From positions 18,838-82,837 of the forward strand of contig NZ_BAABGY010000003.1 in assembly GCF_039541815.1 (NCBI RefSeq): a stretch of DNA of 64,000 nt, read 5' to 3'. A program made the translations under genes and the position numbers. The stretch comes from Flavisolibacter amylovorans (GTDB lineage Bacteria > Bacteroidota > Bacteroidia > Chitinophagales > Chitinophagaceae). The notes beneath the pieces were generated by a model that was not told the DNA's origin, searched no databases, and was given only the letters and a program-made list of their open reading frames with translations. Below, in pieces: positions 17,917 to 27,228 of the stretch; position 1 is the first letter of the stretch; each line of letters begins with the position of its first letter.

Positions 17917-19524
17917 ATGGCGATCGATCCGAACGCAGCCGGCGGCAACGGCACGGATAACGGCAACCAGCAGCCGAACCCCCTCACCACCCGGCAGGGA
18001 CACCCGGTGTACGACAACCAGAATACCCGCACTGTGGGCCCGCGCGGCCCGATGACACTGGAGAATTACCACCTCCTCGAAAAGATCTCACACTTCGACC
18101 GGGAGCGCATCCCCGAGCGCGTGGTGCATGCGCGCGGCGCCGGCGCCCACGGCTACTTCGAGGCCTACGGCACGGCCGGCAGCGAGCCCGTATCCAAATA
18201 CACCCGCGCAAAGCTGTTCCAGGAGAAAGGCAAGCGCACCCCCGTATTTGTACGGTTCTCCACCGTGATCCATGGCGGGCACTCTCCGGAAACGCTTCGC
18301 GACCCGCGCGGCTTTGCTGTGAAGTTCTACACCGAAGAAGGCAACTGGGACCTCGTGGGCAACAACCTCAAGGTGTTCTTCATCCGCGACGCGGTCAAGT
18401 TCCCGGACCTCGTGCATGCTTTTAAGCCCGACCCGGTCTTCAACCGGCAGGACGGCGAGCGCATCTTCGACTTCGTAAGCAATACGCCCGAGGCCATGCA
18501 CATGGTCACCTTCCTCTTCTCGCCCTGGGGCATCCCGGCCAACTACCGGCAGATGCAGGGCTCGGGCGTGAACACCTACAAGTGGGTGAATGCCGACGGC
18601 GAAGGCGTGCTGGTGAAATACCACTGGGAGCCGAAGCAGGGCATCCGCAACCTCACGCAGGCCGAGGCGCAGGAGATCCAGGCCCTTAATTTCAACCACG
18701 CCACGCAGGATCTTTATGAAGCGATCGAGCGCGGCGATTTTCCCGAGTGGGAGCTGTGCGTGCAGATCATGAGCGACGACGAGCACCCCGAGCTCGACTT
18801 CGACCCGCTCGACCCCACCAAGATCTGGCCGATGGAGCAGTTCCCCTTTCTCCCCGTGGGCCGCATGGTGCTCGACCGCAACCCGGTCAACTACTTTGCG
18901 GAAGTGGAGCAGGTGGCCTTCGGCACAGGTGTACTCGTGGACGGCCTCGACTTCTCCGACGACAAGCTGCTGCAGGGCCGTACCTTCTCGTATTCGGACA
19001 CACAGCGCTACCGCGTGGGCACCAATTACCTGCAGCTGCCGATTAATGCGCCCAAGTCGCCCGTAGCCACCAACCAGCGCGACGGGCAGATGGCTTATCA
19101 CCAGGACATCACCGAAGGCTCCAACCCGCATGTGAACTACGAGCCCTCCTCGCAGAACAACGTGACCGAGGCAAAGCGCACCGGAAAGGACCATACGCCA
19201 CACTACAACGCCCACCTCGTGCGCCAGAAGATCCCGCGGCAGAACAACTTCGGGCAGGCCGGCGAGCGCTGGCGGATGTTCGAAGACTGGGAGCGCGACG
19301 AGCTGATCCGGAACCTCGTGAACACGCTCGCGCCCTGCAAGGAGTTCATCCAGAAACGCATGATCGAACTGTTCAAACAGTGCGATCCGGAGTATGGCCG
19401 CCGGGTGGAGGAAGGCCTGCGCCAGAATAGTGGCAACCAGCAGAAGGGCCCGATCGGCACCACGCAGTCGCAGGACGCGGTAGACCAGGCGGAGCAAAAC
19501 GCGCACGACGCAAAGCCGTATTGA
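17917..19524 (+). CDS. katA: Haem catalase, small-subunit monofunctional
   Basis: Breaks down H2O2. About 535 residues. Catalytic His is in IPERVVHARGAGAHGYF (near residue 71), the NADPH/haem region includes GNNLKVFFIRDAVKFPD, and the proximal haem Tyr lies in RTFSYSDTQRYRVGTN, a match to the catalase haem signature. The N-terminus (MAIDPNAAGGNGTDNGNQQ) and C-terminus (QSQDAVDQAEQNAHDAKPY) are low-complexity tails outside the fold. The upstream in-frame ATG would add 92 unrelated residues and was rejected. A strong terminator follows. Confidence 0.96.
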   Translation: MAIDPNAAGGNGTDNGNQQPNPLTTRQGHPVYDNQNTRTVGPRGPMTLENYHLLEKISHFDRERIPERVVHARGAGAHGYFEAYGTAGSEPVSKYTRAKLFQEKGKRTPVFVRFSTVIHGGHSPETLRDPRGFAVKFYTEEGNWDLVGNNLKVFFIRDAVKFPDLVHAFKPDPVFNRQDGERIFDFVSNTPEAMHMVTFLFSPWGIPANYRQMQGSGVNTYKWVNADGEGVLVKYHWEPKQGIRNLTQAEAQEIQALNFNHATQDLYEAIERGDFPEWELCVQIMSDDEHPELDFDPLDPTKIWPMEQFPFLPVGRMVLDRNPVNYFAEVEQVAFGTGVLVDGLDFSDDKLLQGRTFSYSDTQRYRVGTNYLQLPINAPKSPVATNQRDGQMAYHQDITEGSNPHVNYEPSSQNNVTEAKRTGKDHTPHYNAHLVRQKIPRQNNFGQAGERWRMFEDWERDELIRNLVNTLAPCKEFIQKRMIELFKQCDPEYGRRVEEGLRQNSGNQQKGPIGTTQSQDAVDQAEQNAHDAKPY

Positions 19525-19543
19525 GACCAATCAATAGAACTAC

Positions 19544-19570
19544 AGCCCCCGCAGGTGCGGGGGCTTTTTG
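19544..19570 (+). terminator. Terminator after catalase
   Basis: Ten-base stem AGCCCCCGCA / TGCGGGGGCT with a two-base loop followed by TTTTT. Confidence 0.9.
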
Positions 19571-19692
19571 TTGCCGCTTGTTCCAAAGACGTTCTTCCAC
19601 GGCTCGTGCTGCGAGGAGTTGCCCATCAGGCCCATTACCTGGATGAGCGCAGCAAATAGCCTGCACTGTGCGCATTCCTGTACTTTTACGCA

Positions 19693-20625
19693 ATGGCTGA
19701 ACCGGTCCGTATCTCACCTGCCGTGCGTCGTAGCGGAATGCTCCTGGCAGTGCTGGCCACCCTACTGTGGTCGGGCAATTTCGTGATCGCGCGGGGCCTG
19801 CAGGGACGGATGCCGCCGGTATCGCTGGCCTTCTGGCGCTGGCTGCTGGCAACGCTGCTGCTGCTTCCAATGGCCTGGAAGGCGCTCCGTAGCGACGCAG
19901 CGCTGATCTTCCGGCACAAGCTGCATTTTTTCGGAGCAGCCCTAACCGGCATTACGCTGTTCAACACCTTCATCTACATTGCGGGGCGTGAAGTGCCCGC
20001 CATCCACCTGGCGCTGATCGGCACCACGGCCGCTCCCGTATTTGTACTGCTCCTGTCGTACCTCCTGTTCCGCGAGCGGCTGCCGCTGCCGGCCTACCTT
20101 GGCGCGCTCCTGTGTTGCGTCGGGCTGCTGGTGCTGCTCACGCGCGGCAACCTGGCGGCAGTGGGGCAGCTGCGCCTGAGCGGGGGCGATCTGTGGATCC
20201 TTGCCGCTGCCCTTGCCTTCGCCGTGTATACCCTCCTCGTGCGGCGGCGTCCGCCCGGTATCGGTGCCACTTCCTACCTGTTCGTGAATGTGGCCCTGGG
20301 TACCGTACTCCTGTTGCCGGCCTACCTCTGGGAGCGAAGCCAGATGGCAGCTGGCCCGCTGTGGGATGCACCGGCGATCTTCTCGGTGGCCTACCTGGCG
20401 CTGTGTGCCTCTGCCGCCGCCTTCCTGTTGTGGAATGAGGCCATCCGCCGCCTCGGCCCCGCCCGCACTTCGCTGTTCGGCAACCTCATCCCGGTGTTCA
20501 GCACGCTCGAAGCGGCGGCCTGGCTCGGCGAGCGCATCACCCCTACCCTTTTGGCCGCCTTCGCATTCATCCTCTGCGGCCTCCTGTTGGCGCAATGGCA
20601 GCCAGCGAGAAAACGTGAGGCATGA
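19693..20625 (+). CDS. EamA/DMT-family transporter
   Basis: Ten-helix inner-membrane permease made of two EamA repeats: first around MLLAVLATLLWSGNFVIARGL..LAFWRWLLATLLLLP, second around LWILAAALAFAVYTLLVRRRPPG..LGERITPTLLAAFAFILCGLLLA. 310 residues, usual for the family. Such proteins export amino acids, nucleosides or drugs, and the substrate cannot be predicted. The last residues (REA) and the TGA stop lie within the left arm of a word-repeat palindrome, so the repeat trims or defines the C-terminus. Confidence 0.9.
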   Translation: MAEPVRISPAVRRSGMLLAVLATLLWSGNFVIARGLQGRMPPVSLAFWRWLLATLLLLPMAWKALRSDAALIFRHKLHFFGAALTGITLFNTFIYIAGREVPAIHLALIGTTAAPVFVLLLSYLLFRERLPLPAYLGALLCCVGLLVLLTRGNLAAVGQLRLSGGDLWILAAALAFAVYTLLVRRRPPGIGATSYLFVNVALGTVLLLPAYLWERSQMAAGPLWDAPAIFSVAYLALCASAAAFLLWNEAIRRLGPARTSLFGNLIPVFSTLEAAAWLGERITPTLLAAFAFILCGLLLAQWQPARKREA

Positions 20626-20706
20626 TGCGTGAAGCGTGAGCCGTGCATCAATGATTTGAAGCAAAGCTTTATGCCCCTTCACGCTTGACGCCTCACGCAT
20701 CACGAC
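20613..20706. repeat. Word-repeat palindrome (word GTGAGGCGTGAAGCG)
   Basis: Left arm 20613-20645 (ACGTGAGGCATGATGCGTGA then AGCGTGAG); inverted arm 20677-20706 (CTTCACGCTTGACGCCTCAC then GCATCACG). The loop is about 32 bases. The left arm includes the stop codon of the EamA gene. Same word family as 25155-25240 and 51835-51916. Confidence 0.85.
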
Positions 20707-20738
20707 GGTAAAAAGAGTGCTCCAATAAAGGAAATGGA

Positions 20739-22307
20739 TCATTGGGCAAGCCGGTACACTTGGAAGATGTGCGCGGGCTTACCGCCACGCGCAACCTCGA
20801 TGTCGTAGAGATGCCGCACATTGGGATACCCGGCAGGCAGCTGGTACTGCTCGTCGGCAGGCATGATGCAATAGGCAACCGACAGATCGGCCCGGTCCGT
20901 TTTCTCTGCGTTGCGCCAGTGGTATTCGCGGATGTCGGGTATCGGGCCCACGCCCCGGAAAGGGATCTTTGCCGCACGGCAGAAATAGTACTCCACGTGC
21001 GCCCCCCACCAATACGAGGCCAGCACCGGCGCCCCGGGCGGCATCAGTCCGGCAGCGGCATCGGCGGCATAGCGACGCCGGAACTGCTCACCGGCCTCCT
21101 CCCAGCCATACAGATCGAGCGAGATGTCGCCGCGCCCCAGCTGCCGCCGCTCCTGGCTGCCATAAGTGCCCGGGTAAAAATGCACAACGCCAATCCAGGC
21201 AGATACGGTAATGAGATATAGCAATACAGCGCCCAGCAGCGGGCGGGGCAGGAAACGGCGGCGCTTACCGCTCGCCAGGCCCACTGCGGCCAGGGGCAGC
21301 AGCGACACATAGGCCGGACCGCTCCAATGCGGCAAGGTGGTATCGCGAAACAGCGCCACGAACAGCAGAAAGGCGATATGCGGCACCGCGATCCAGAGAA
21401 AAACCGGCAGCACCTGCCGCAGGCCGGGGCCAAAGCGCTTCCAGGCCCGGAGCGCCAAAAAGATGAGCACGACGTTCACCGGGTTGTTGAACAGCAACTG
21501 CCCCACCGTCTCCCGCAGGAAGTCCCAGGTGCGGATCTCGAAATGATCGACGGTAACACGGCGGCTGTGAAAGCGGTAGGTGATGAAGTCGTGCCGTATG
21601 TTCCAGAAAAGGATCGGGCTGATGAACAGGGCGGTGACGGCAGCGGCCGCGTAGAGCTGGGGCAGCTTCAGCCAGTGGCGCCGGTGCACCAGTATATAAA
21701 GCCCCAATCCGGTCCACAGGAAGGCGCCGTGCACCTTGCTCATGATGCAGCAACCTGCGGCGGCGCCGAACAGGAGCCAGCTTTTCCAGTCGCGCTCGTT
21801 TTGGTGGATGCGGGCGATAGCCCAGAGTGCGCCAGTCCAGAAGAGCATCTGCGGCGAGTCGGGCATGATGTAGACGCCTGCAGTGACTCCGGCGTAAAAC
21901 GAGGCGCTGTACAGGCCGGCGGCATACAGGCCGGCGCGCGGCGAATGCAGGAGCGCCACGGCGCGGAACAGGAACCAGGCTGCGCCGGCGCCGCAGAGCA
22001 CGGCCCCCAGCCGCAGCCAGCCCGCCCCCTGGAGCAAGCCGTTGAGCGTAAAGAGGCGGATCAGGAAGGCAACTCCCGGCGGGTGGTCGAAGTAATTGCC
22101 CTTCAGCTGCCCGCTGTACATCCAGTAATAGGACTCGTCGTTGCCGAGCTCGAGACTGAAAGCTGTGAACAGCCGGAAGAGGGTGAGGACGGCGATGAGG
22201 ATGATCGCTTTCCGGGCATAACCCGTGGCTGCGGGCACCGCCGCAGGAGCGCTGCTGGCACCGGTGCCGGTTTCCATGTATAAGTGCATCCCCGTGGTTT
22301 CGGACAT
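20739..22307 (-). CDS. ArnT-like/GT39-family membrane glycosyltransferase
   Basis: About 522 residues with many hydrophobic helices and the GT-C signature LELGNDESYYWMYSGQLKGNYFDHPPGVAFLIRLF: the Asp-Glu pair in the first periplasmic loop is the catalytic/metal site of dolichyl-phosphate-mannose and polyprenyl-phosphate-sugar transferases. It is likely to move a sugar from a polyprenyl phosphate carrier to a lipid or protein acceptor outside the membrane. A soluble C-terminal domain (RRLGRGDISLDLYGWEEAGEQF onward) follows the helices. The start at MSETTGMHLYMETG is chosen; METG ten residues later is also possible. An ATG 67 codons upstream was rejected. Confidence 0.82.
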   Translation of the reverse strand: MSETTGMHLYMETGTGASSAPAAVPAATGYARKAIILIAVLTLFRLFTAFSLELGNDESYYWMYSGQLKGNYFDHPPGVAFLIRLFTLNGLLQGAGWLRLGAVLCGAGAAWFLFRAVALLHSPRAGLYAAGLYSASFYAGVTAGVYIMPDSPQMLFWTGALWAIARIHQNERDWKSWLLFGAAAGCCIMSKVHGAFLWTGLGLYILVHRRHWLKLPQLYAAAAVTALFISPILFWNIRHDFITYRFHSRRVTVDHFEIRTWDFLRETVGQLLFNNPVNVVLIFLALRAWKRFGPGLRQVLPVFLWIAVPHIAFLLFVALFRDTTLPHWSGPAYVSLLPLAAVGLASGKRRRFLPRPLLGAVLLYLITVSAWIGVVHFYPGTYGSQERRQLGRGDISLDLYGWEEAGEQFRRRYAADAAAGLMPPGAPVLASYWWGAHVEYYFCRAAKIPFRGVGPIPDIREYHWRNAEKTDRADLSVAYCIMPADEQYQLPAGYPNVRHLYDIEVARGGKPAHIFQVYRLAQ

Positions 22308-22717
22308 AAGTGGTAATTGGCAGCGCCTGCCGGCCCCTAGCCGGCGTATGGTATTCGGATGAGCCCCAAAGGTAGGGGGCGGCGCCTTTGCGCAACCGGG
22401 TCGGATCAGAAACCCCGGCCGGACGAACTTAGCCCGGCAAGAGGCTGTTTGAATAGGCACAGGGTCGGGACAGGCCGCAAGGGGCCTTTTTTTTGCGCAG
22501 TGGCGCAACGTGAGGCGGCACGGCGAAAACGAAGATTGGCTGAAAACCGACCGTCATTTCTTCGTCGCGCCCCCCAAAGCTTCGGGGGCCGCGTTGCGCC
22601 GCGCCGCGCTAAGGCTGCTTACCGCCGACCGTTGTCGGAAGCGCCGAAAGATTGCGGCCCGCAAATACAGCCTACTTAGACAAAATGCATCGGTCTATCC
22701 CTGGCATCAGAAGCAAC
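22308..22717. other. 410-base gap with orphan hairpins
   Basis: No credible gene. On the plus strand, 22472-22494 (AGGCC-loop-GGCCT followed by eight T) looks like a rho-independent terminator although no plus-strand gene precedes it; a small RNA ending there is possible. A second hairpin, CCCCC-AAAGCTTC-GGGGG, is near 22572-22590. The gap separates two minus-strand genes. Confidence 0.45.
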
Positions 22718-23143
22718 TCAATTCCGCTCGAGCACGAGCTCGTCGGTACTGCCGTTGCCGCCGCTGACGTGCCGCAGGCTGATGCGCTGTGTTCCGCTCT
22801 CGAGCACCTCCCAGTCCTCGCTCAACTCCTGGAACGTGGCAGGACTGGTGAACACGATCAACACCTTGCTGCGGTCGTCGGAAACGGTGGAGCCCCAGTT
22901 GCCGGTGACGGTGTTGGCGCCGTTGGTGGCCGTCACTGTGCCGCTTGCGGCAAACGTGAACGAGTAGCCGCTGAAGTTGGACGTCTCGTCCTGGCCGCTG
23001 TCCACGAACTTCGTCACCCGCCAGTCGCCCCCCTGCAGGAAGGCGCCCACGTTGATGAGGTTATCGTTATCGTCATTGCTTTTCTTACACGAGGGCGCTA
23101 GGAGCAACAGGAAGGCACACAGGAACGGGAGCAAAATGCGCAT
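22718..23143 (-). CDS. Small lipocalin-like lipoprotein, function unknown
   Basis: About 141 residues starting MRILLPFLCAFLLLLAPSCKK, with the lipobox APSC. The mature part has alternating strands: WRVTKFVDSGQDETSNFSGYSFTFAASGTVTATNGANTVTGNW, then SKVLIVFTSPATFQELSEDWEVLE. This resembles the lipocalin-like small beta-barrel lipoproteins common in Bacteroidota, but no specific family is claimed. An upstream ATG nine codons earlier (MQGWKKIVP) was rejected in favour of the cleaner signal peptide. It lies just downstream of the aldo/keto reductase on the same strand. Confidence 0.72.
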   Translation of the reverse strand: MRILLPFLCAFLLLLAPSCKKSNDDNDNLINVGAFLQGGDWRVTKFVDSGQDETSNFSGYSFTFAASGTVTATNGANTVTGNWGSTVSDDRSKVLIVFTSPATFQELSEDWEVLESGTQRISLRHVSGGNGSTDELVLERN

Positions 23144-23188
23144 GGGTACAATTTTCTTCCACCCCTGCAAAAAGCGGGCAAAGGTGGG

Positions 23189-24001
23189 CTAAAGGCTGTC
23201 GACATACGCCTCCATCCCCTTCCGGGCAGCTGCGTCGGGGAAAGGACCGCTGCCGGCTGCATAATTCTCCGCGGCATGCGCCGGGTTGGCCGTTGCCGGG
23301 ATGACGCAGGTAACGGCGCTGTGCCCGAGGATGTAGCGCAGCAGGAAGGCGCTCCAGGATTGAATGCCGAGCCCGGCCGCCCAGGGAGGCAGGGGCTTTG
23401 CCGCGAGCGCGCGCAGGTGGCGCCCTTCGCCAAACGGCCGGTTCACAAGCACGGCCACGCCCCGCTCCTGCGCAAGCGGGAGCAGGCGGCTTGCGGCGGC
23501 CCGCTCCACGATCGAATAGTTGACCTGCACGAAGTCGAGCGGCTCATCGATCAGCACCTGCCCGAGCGCGGCATGAGCGCTCTCGGTATAGTGCGTGACG
23601 CCGATATAGCGCACGCGGCCGGCCTCCTTCCAACGCCGCAGCGTGCGCAGGTGCGTGCGCCAATCCACCAGGTTGTGTACCTGCGCAAGGTCGAGTACCC
23701 GGCAGCCCATGAGGGTCATCGAGCGCTCCAATTGCCGGACGCCGGCTTCCTGCCCCTCGGTCCACACCTTGGTGGCATAGAAGAAGGGTGCCCGTCCGCC
23801 GGTAACGGCGCCCACCGCTGCCTCTGCATGCCCATACATCGGCGACGAGTCGATGAGCCGCCCGCCGCCGCGCTCCAGTATTTCTACGACCGATCGCTGC
23901 GCCGAAAGGTCGCTGCCGGGCTGGCGGTCGAACGATTGCCAGGTACCCAGGCCAAGCACCGGAAGGGCTTCGCCGGTGGCGGGGATGACGCGTTGTTCCA
24001 T
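23189..24001 (-). CDS. Aldo/keto reductase
   Basis: NAD(P)H-dependent carbonyl reductase with a TIM-barrel fold, 270 residues. The catalytic tetrad can be placed: Asp and Tyr in GRLIDSSPMYGHAE, Lys in FFYATKVWTEG, His in LAQVHNLVDW. The N-terminus VIPATGEALPVLGLGTWQSFD is typical. Substrate unknown. It is divergent from the alpha/beta hydrolase gene, with about 170 bases between the starts. Confidence 0.88.
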   Translation of the reverse strand: MEQRVIPATGEALPVLGLGTWQSFDRQPGSDLSAQRSVVEILERGGGRLIDSSPMYGHAEAAVGAVTGGRAPFFYATKVWTEGQEAGVRQLERSMTLMGCRVLDLAQVHNLVDWRTHLRTLRRWKEAGRVRYIGVTHYTESAHAALGQVLIDEPLDFVQVNYSIVERAAASRLLPLAQERGVAVLVNRPFGEGRHLRALAAKPLPPWAAGLGIQSWSAFLLRYILGHSAVTCVIPATANPAHAAENYAAGSGPFPDAAARKGMEAYVDSL

Positions 24002-24174
24002 AGCGTTCCTATTGCAAGCCGAATGCCCTGCATCTTCCCCACCACGGGCAGCAGCTCAGCCGGCAACAGCGCCCTCTTGTCGAAGCCGTAACGTCCGCTT
24101 GCCACGCATTGCTGCACAAAGGGAGCCGGCACCCTTTTTTTCGGCCCTTGATTTCCTCTATTAAACGAAGCAAG

Positions 24175-25062
24175 ATGAAAACCCTGAATTTCAAGGACGC
24201 CGCCAGTGGCGAAGACATGAAGATCGCCTATAGTGATTACGGCAAAGGCCGCCCGGTGGTACTGCTGCATGGCTGGCCCCTGAGCCGCGAAATGTGGGAA
24301 TACCAGATCGATGCCCTCGTGAACGCCGGCCACCGCGTGATCAAGTACGACCGCCGCGGCTTCGGCAAGTCGGGCAAGCCCTGGGACGGCTATGATTACG
24401 ATAGCCTTACGGGCGACCTGCACGAGCTCATGACGCAACTGGACCTTCGCGACGCGACGCTCGTCGGCTTCTCGATGGGCGGCGGCGAGGTGGTGCGCTA
24501 CCTGAGCCGCTACGGCAGCGACCGTGTTGCGAAGATCGTGCTCATCAGCGCCGTAACGCCCTACCTCGGCCGCACCGAAGACAATCCCGAGGGTGTACCC
24601 GAGAACGTGTTTGCCGACATGCTCACCAGCATCCGCGAAGACCGCATCGCCTTCCTCGACGAGTTTGGCAAGAAGTTCTTCGGCGTTGGGCTGCTGCATC
24701 ACCCGGTGAGCACGCCGCTGCTCGAATATTACCGGATGCTGGCGGCGCACGCCACCCAGCGCTCCACGCTTCAGTGCGCCCTTGCCTTTGCGCATACGGA
24801 TTTCCGTGAGGACGTGAAGGCGGTGCGCGTGCCCACGCTCATCATCCACGGCGATGCCGACAAAACGGTGCCGATCGATGCCTCGGGTGCCCGCACGGCC
24901 CGCATGATCCCCAACAGCGAATACATCGTGTACGAAGACGCGCCGCACGGGCTTTTCTATACGCACCGCGAGCGGCTCAATGCCGACCTGCTCCGCTTTA
25001 TCGGGGCTGGCGCGGCCACTCCGGCAGTGGGCGCTGCTTCCGGCGACGCTCGTCCTTTCTGA
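24175..25062 (+). CDS. Alpha/beta hydrolase, non-haem chloroperoxidase-like
   Basis: About 295 residues. Nucleophile elbow GFSMGGGEVVRYLSRYGSDRV, oxyanion region VVLLHGWPLSREMW, acid in IIHGDADKTVPIDAS and His in EDAPHGLFYTHRERLN match the cofactor-free haloperoxidase/esterase group. The physiological substrate of such proteins is usually an ester or unknown, and the peroxidase label is historical. A 15-residue low-complexity tail (GAATPAVGAASGDARPF) follows the fold. The start MKTLNFKDAASGEDMK was chosen over an ATG 66 bases upstream. Confidence 0.88.
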   Translation: MKTLNFKDAASGEDMKIAYSDYGKGRPVVLLHGWPLSREMWEYQIDALVNAGHRVIKYDRRGFGKSGKPWDGYDYDSLTGDLHELMTQLDLRDATLVGFSMGGGEVVRYLSRYGSDRVAKIVLISAVTPYLGRTEDNPEGVPENVFADMLTSIREDRIAFLDEFGKKFFGVGLLHHPVSTPLLEYYRMLAAHATQRSTLQCALAFAHTDFREDVKAVRVPTLIIHGDADKTVPIDASGARTARMIPNSEYIVYEDAPHGLFYTHRERLNADLLRFIGAGAATPAVGAASGDARPF

Positions 25063-25073
25063 ACCACATCAGC

Positions 25074-25107
25074 ATAAGAAAAGGCCGCCCCGGCGGCCTT
25101 TTCTTAT
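25074..25107 (+). terminator. Terminator after the alpha/beta hydrolase
   Basis: A 16-bp perfect stem (ATAAGAAAAGGCCGCC and complement) with a two-base loop. Confidence 0.88.
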
Positions 25108-25154
25108 GTGTGTACCATTTGAGGCAGTCGCTACATCGGGTGCTCCTTGAATAT

Positions 25155-25240
25155 TCGTGTAGCGTCAGGCGTGAGGCGTGCGCAGAAAGCCGCCCCTGTT
25201 GGACACGTCATCTCACGCTTCACGCCTCACGCCTGACGGC
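25155..25240. repeat. Word-repeat palindrome, copy 2 of the CGTGAGGCGTGAAGC family
   Basis: Left arm 25155-25183 (TCGTGTAGCGTCAGGCGTGA onward) and inverted arm 25206-25240 (CTCACGCTTCACGCCTCACG, then CCTGACGG). The flanks ATTCGTG on the left and ATAGCG-GAG on the right are shared with the copy at 51835-51916, so these two are true relatives. Confidence 0.85.
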
Positions 25241-25272
25241 ATAGCGCGGAGGCTTCGATTTTGAGTCATCAT

Positions 25273-26058
25273 CTAATCACCTTTCAGCTTTTCCAGCACC
25301 ATGTTCACTACCTCTACGGCGATGAGGATGATCACGATCCACTCGAGCGTGTTGCTGTGCTTGTACTTGAGGATGTCGCGAAACAGCTCCAGATTATCTT
25401 TAACGATGCTGAGGCTTTCGGAGATGTTGCGAAAGCGCTCCTGCAGGTCGAAGACCCGGCGCATGCCCATGTCTACGCGGTTGAGGCTTTCGTCTTCCCA
25501 GGTTTCGGGCGGCGAATCGAAGATGTACAGGTTCTCCACGATGCTGTTGCGCAGCATGAGGGTGTGTGCGATGAATTGCTGGAGCTTTCGGCCCGAGATG
25601 GAAAGGCGCCCCTTTTGCTCGAGGTGCTTCGTATGCGTGTTGGTCTCGCCGAGCAGCCGGGAGGCCTGGTCTTCGAAGTAATCGAGGGCCACCGATTGCG
25701 ACACGTTCAGCATCACGAGGCGGAGCACGTCCATATCGGTACGCACCACCTCGATCTTGTTGTTGCTGATCTTGTTCTCGGGGGCGTCGGTCTCGATGAT
25801 GAAGTCTTCTACCATCGGCTCCTCGTGCGGGTTCCTGCTGTGTGGCCGGATGATCTGCAGCACCGAGGCAGCCGTCACCGGGTCGTAATTGAGCAGGCAC
25901 ACCACCCCGTATTTGAACACGTAGAGCAGCTGGTGATCAGCCATCCGGTACAGCAGCTCATCGGCATCGCTGTGGTAGAGCTCGGCTTTGAACACCGTGC
26001 GAAAGCCTTTGATGTCGATACTGTCGGCCACCTGGTATGCCTGAACCTGCATGATCAT
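25273..26058 (-). CDS. RMD1/DUF155 (YagE) family protein
   Basis: 261 residues with one C-terminal membrane helix (LEWIVIILIAVEVVNMVLEKL). The family core is visible as YVFKYGVVCLLNYD and KISNNKIEVVRTDMDVLRLVMLNVSQSVALDYFEDQA, followed by the helix-rich RNSIVENLYIFDSPPETWEDESLNRV. Eukaryotic relatives (Rmd1, Sif2/Sif3) are mitochondrial or meiotic proteins of poorly known mechanism; bacterial members are uncharacterised. It is probably anchored by its C-terminus with the bulk in the cytosol. The second Met (three codons in) may be the real start. Confidence 0.8.
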   Translation of the reverse strand: MIMQVQAYQVADSIDIKGFRTVFKAELYHSDADELLYRMADHQLLYVFKYGVVCLLNYDPVTAASVLQIIRPHSRNPHEEPMVEDFIIETDAPENKISNNKIEVVRTDMDVLRLVMLNVSQSVALDYFEDQASRLLGETNTHTKHLEQKGRLSISGRKLQQFIAHTLMLRNSIVENLYIFDSPPETWEDESLNRVDMGMRRVFDLQERFRNISESLSIVKDNLELFRDILKYKHSNTLEWIVIILIAVEVVNMVLEKLKGD

Positions 26059-26147
26059 ATTCCCTGCGCTTTAACCGGCCGGCGGCGCCGGCTCCGGAGC
26101 AGGTGCTAAAACAATTGTACCACTGCACAGCAGTGCACCCGGCGTTT

Positions 26148-27110
26148 TCAGCGGCACCGCTCCAGCATCCAGCCTACGAGCACTTTTTTATCAACGAGTC
26201 CCCAGGTGTAGTCGGGGTTCCGCCGGTCGGTGTTGTCGTCGGGCTGGTTAAAAAGCTGCAGGGTGGCGTCGGCGTGCCCGGTGCGTTTCAGCTCGCTCAC
26301 GATGCCCACCATATCGGGGAAATTGGTATCGAATACGGTCTTGCCCTTCACGTTCATCCAGTAATGGGTGGCGGGCTCTGAATAGGCAAGCACGGCCAGG
26401 TTCCGGAGCAGGTGGAGGTGGCGGTTGCGCGGATCGAAATAGCTGTACGGCGACAGCTCGAGGTAGGCATCCTCGCGGGCACGGGGCGTGCCGCCCAAAA
26501 ACTTCTGGAGCAGGTAGGTCACGAGGCGTCCTTCGAAGACGGCACTCTCGGCGAAGCGGTCGCGGAGGCCTTTATCCGATTCGTGCCACATCCGCACCCA
26601 ATCGAGCACGCCGTCGCAGAAAACGATGCCCCTTACATTGAGCGGCGGCCGCTTCGCGCGCTCCTGGTAGCGGAGGTAGCGCATCGCGCGGTGCCCCGAC
26701 AGGTTTACGCCCAGGAAAAACAGCGGCAGTCCGGGTTTACCGTATTGCTGCAACAGGCGCCGCAGCAGGGAGTCGGCGCGGCGGGGGCCGGTATCGTCGT
26801 GAAAGAGGTCGATGGGTATCCCGGAGGAAAGGTGCAGGATACCGAGGCCGGCGGGTCGCGCCGCCGCCCGTAGTGCTACGAGGGCTCTGGCGGCAGTATC
26901 AGGGCGGCGGTCGTCGAGCGAAACGATCAGCCCAAGCAACGGACCTTCCGGAAGCAGCAGGGTGTAGCCCCGCTCGCCCAGCGGCAACACATCCTTCGCG
27001 CCGGGGCCGATGCGGAGCGTGCCGGAGAGCGCGGTGTATTGCTGCAGGGCAGGCTGTGCGTGGAGTGCGGCGCTCAGGAATAAACAAATGGCCATTAGCA
27101 TTGATTTCAT
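26148..27110 (-). CDS. Secreted alpha/beta-hydrolase-like protein
   Basis: 320 residues with signal peptide MKSMLMAICLFLSAALHAQ. The order of segments suggests an alpha/beta hydrolase fold: GYTLLLPEGPLLGLIVSLDDRRP, RRLLQQYGKPGLPLFFLGVNLSGHRAMRYLRYQERA, NVRGIVFCDGVLDWVRMW, and a late region ending DYTWGLVDKKVLVGWMLERC. The elbow reads GVNLSGH rather than the usual GxSxG, and no convincing acid-His pair was assigned, so activity is doubtful. Function unknown. It is downstream of the T9SS cargo gene on the opposite side of a 118-base gap, same strand. Confidence 0.65.
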   Translation of the reverse strand: MKSMLMAICLFLSAALHAQPALQQYTALSGTLRIGPGAKDVLPLGERGYTLLLPEGPLLGLIVSLDDRRPDTAARALVALRAAARPAGLGILHLSSGIPIDLFHDDTGPRRADSLLRRLLQQYGKPGLPLFFLGVNLSGHRAMRYLRYQERAKRPPLNVRGIVFCDGVLDWVRMWHESDKGLRDRFAESAVFEGRLVTYLLQKFLGGTPRAREDAYLELSPYSYFDPRNRHLHLLRNLAVLAYSEPATHYWMNVKGKTVFDTNFPDMVGIVSELKRTGHADATLQLFNQPDDNTDRRNPDYTWGLVDKKVLVGWMLERCR

Positions 27111-27228
27111 GCGATGATTTTTTCCCGGATACTAAATTATCCGGACGTTGTCAAAGCAGGAACGGTAGTGACCTGAAGCGGCGGAAACCACGCATGTATC
27201 GTCGTAAAAGAACCCGAAGCGGGCGTGA

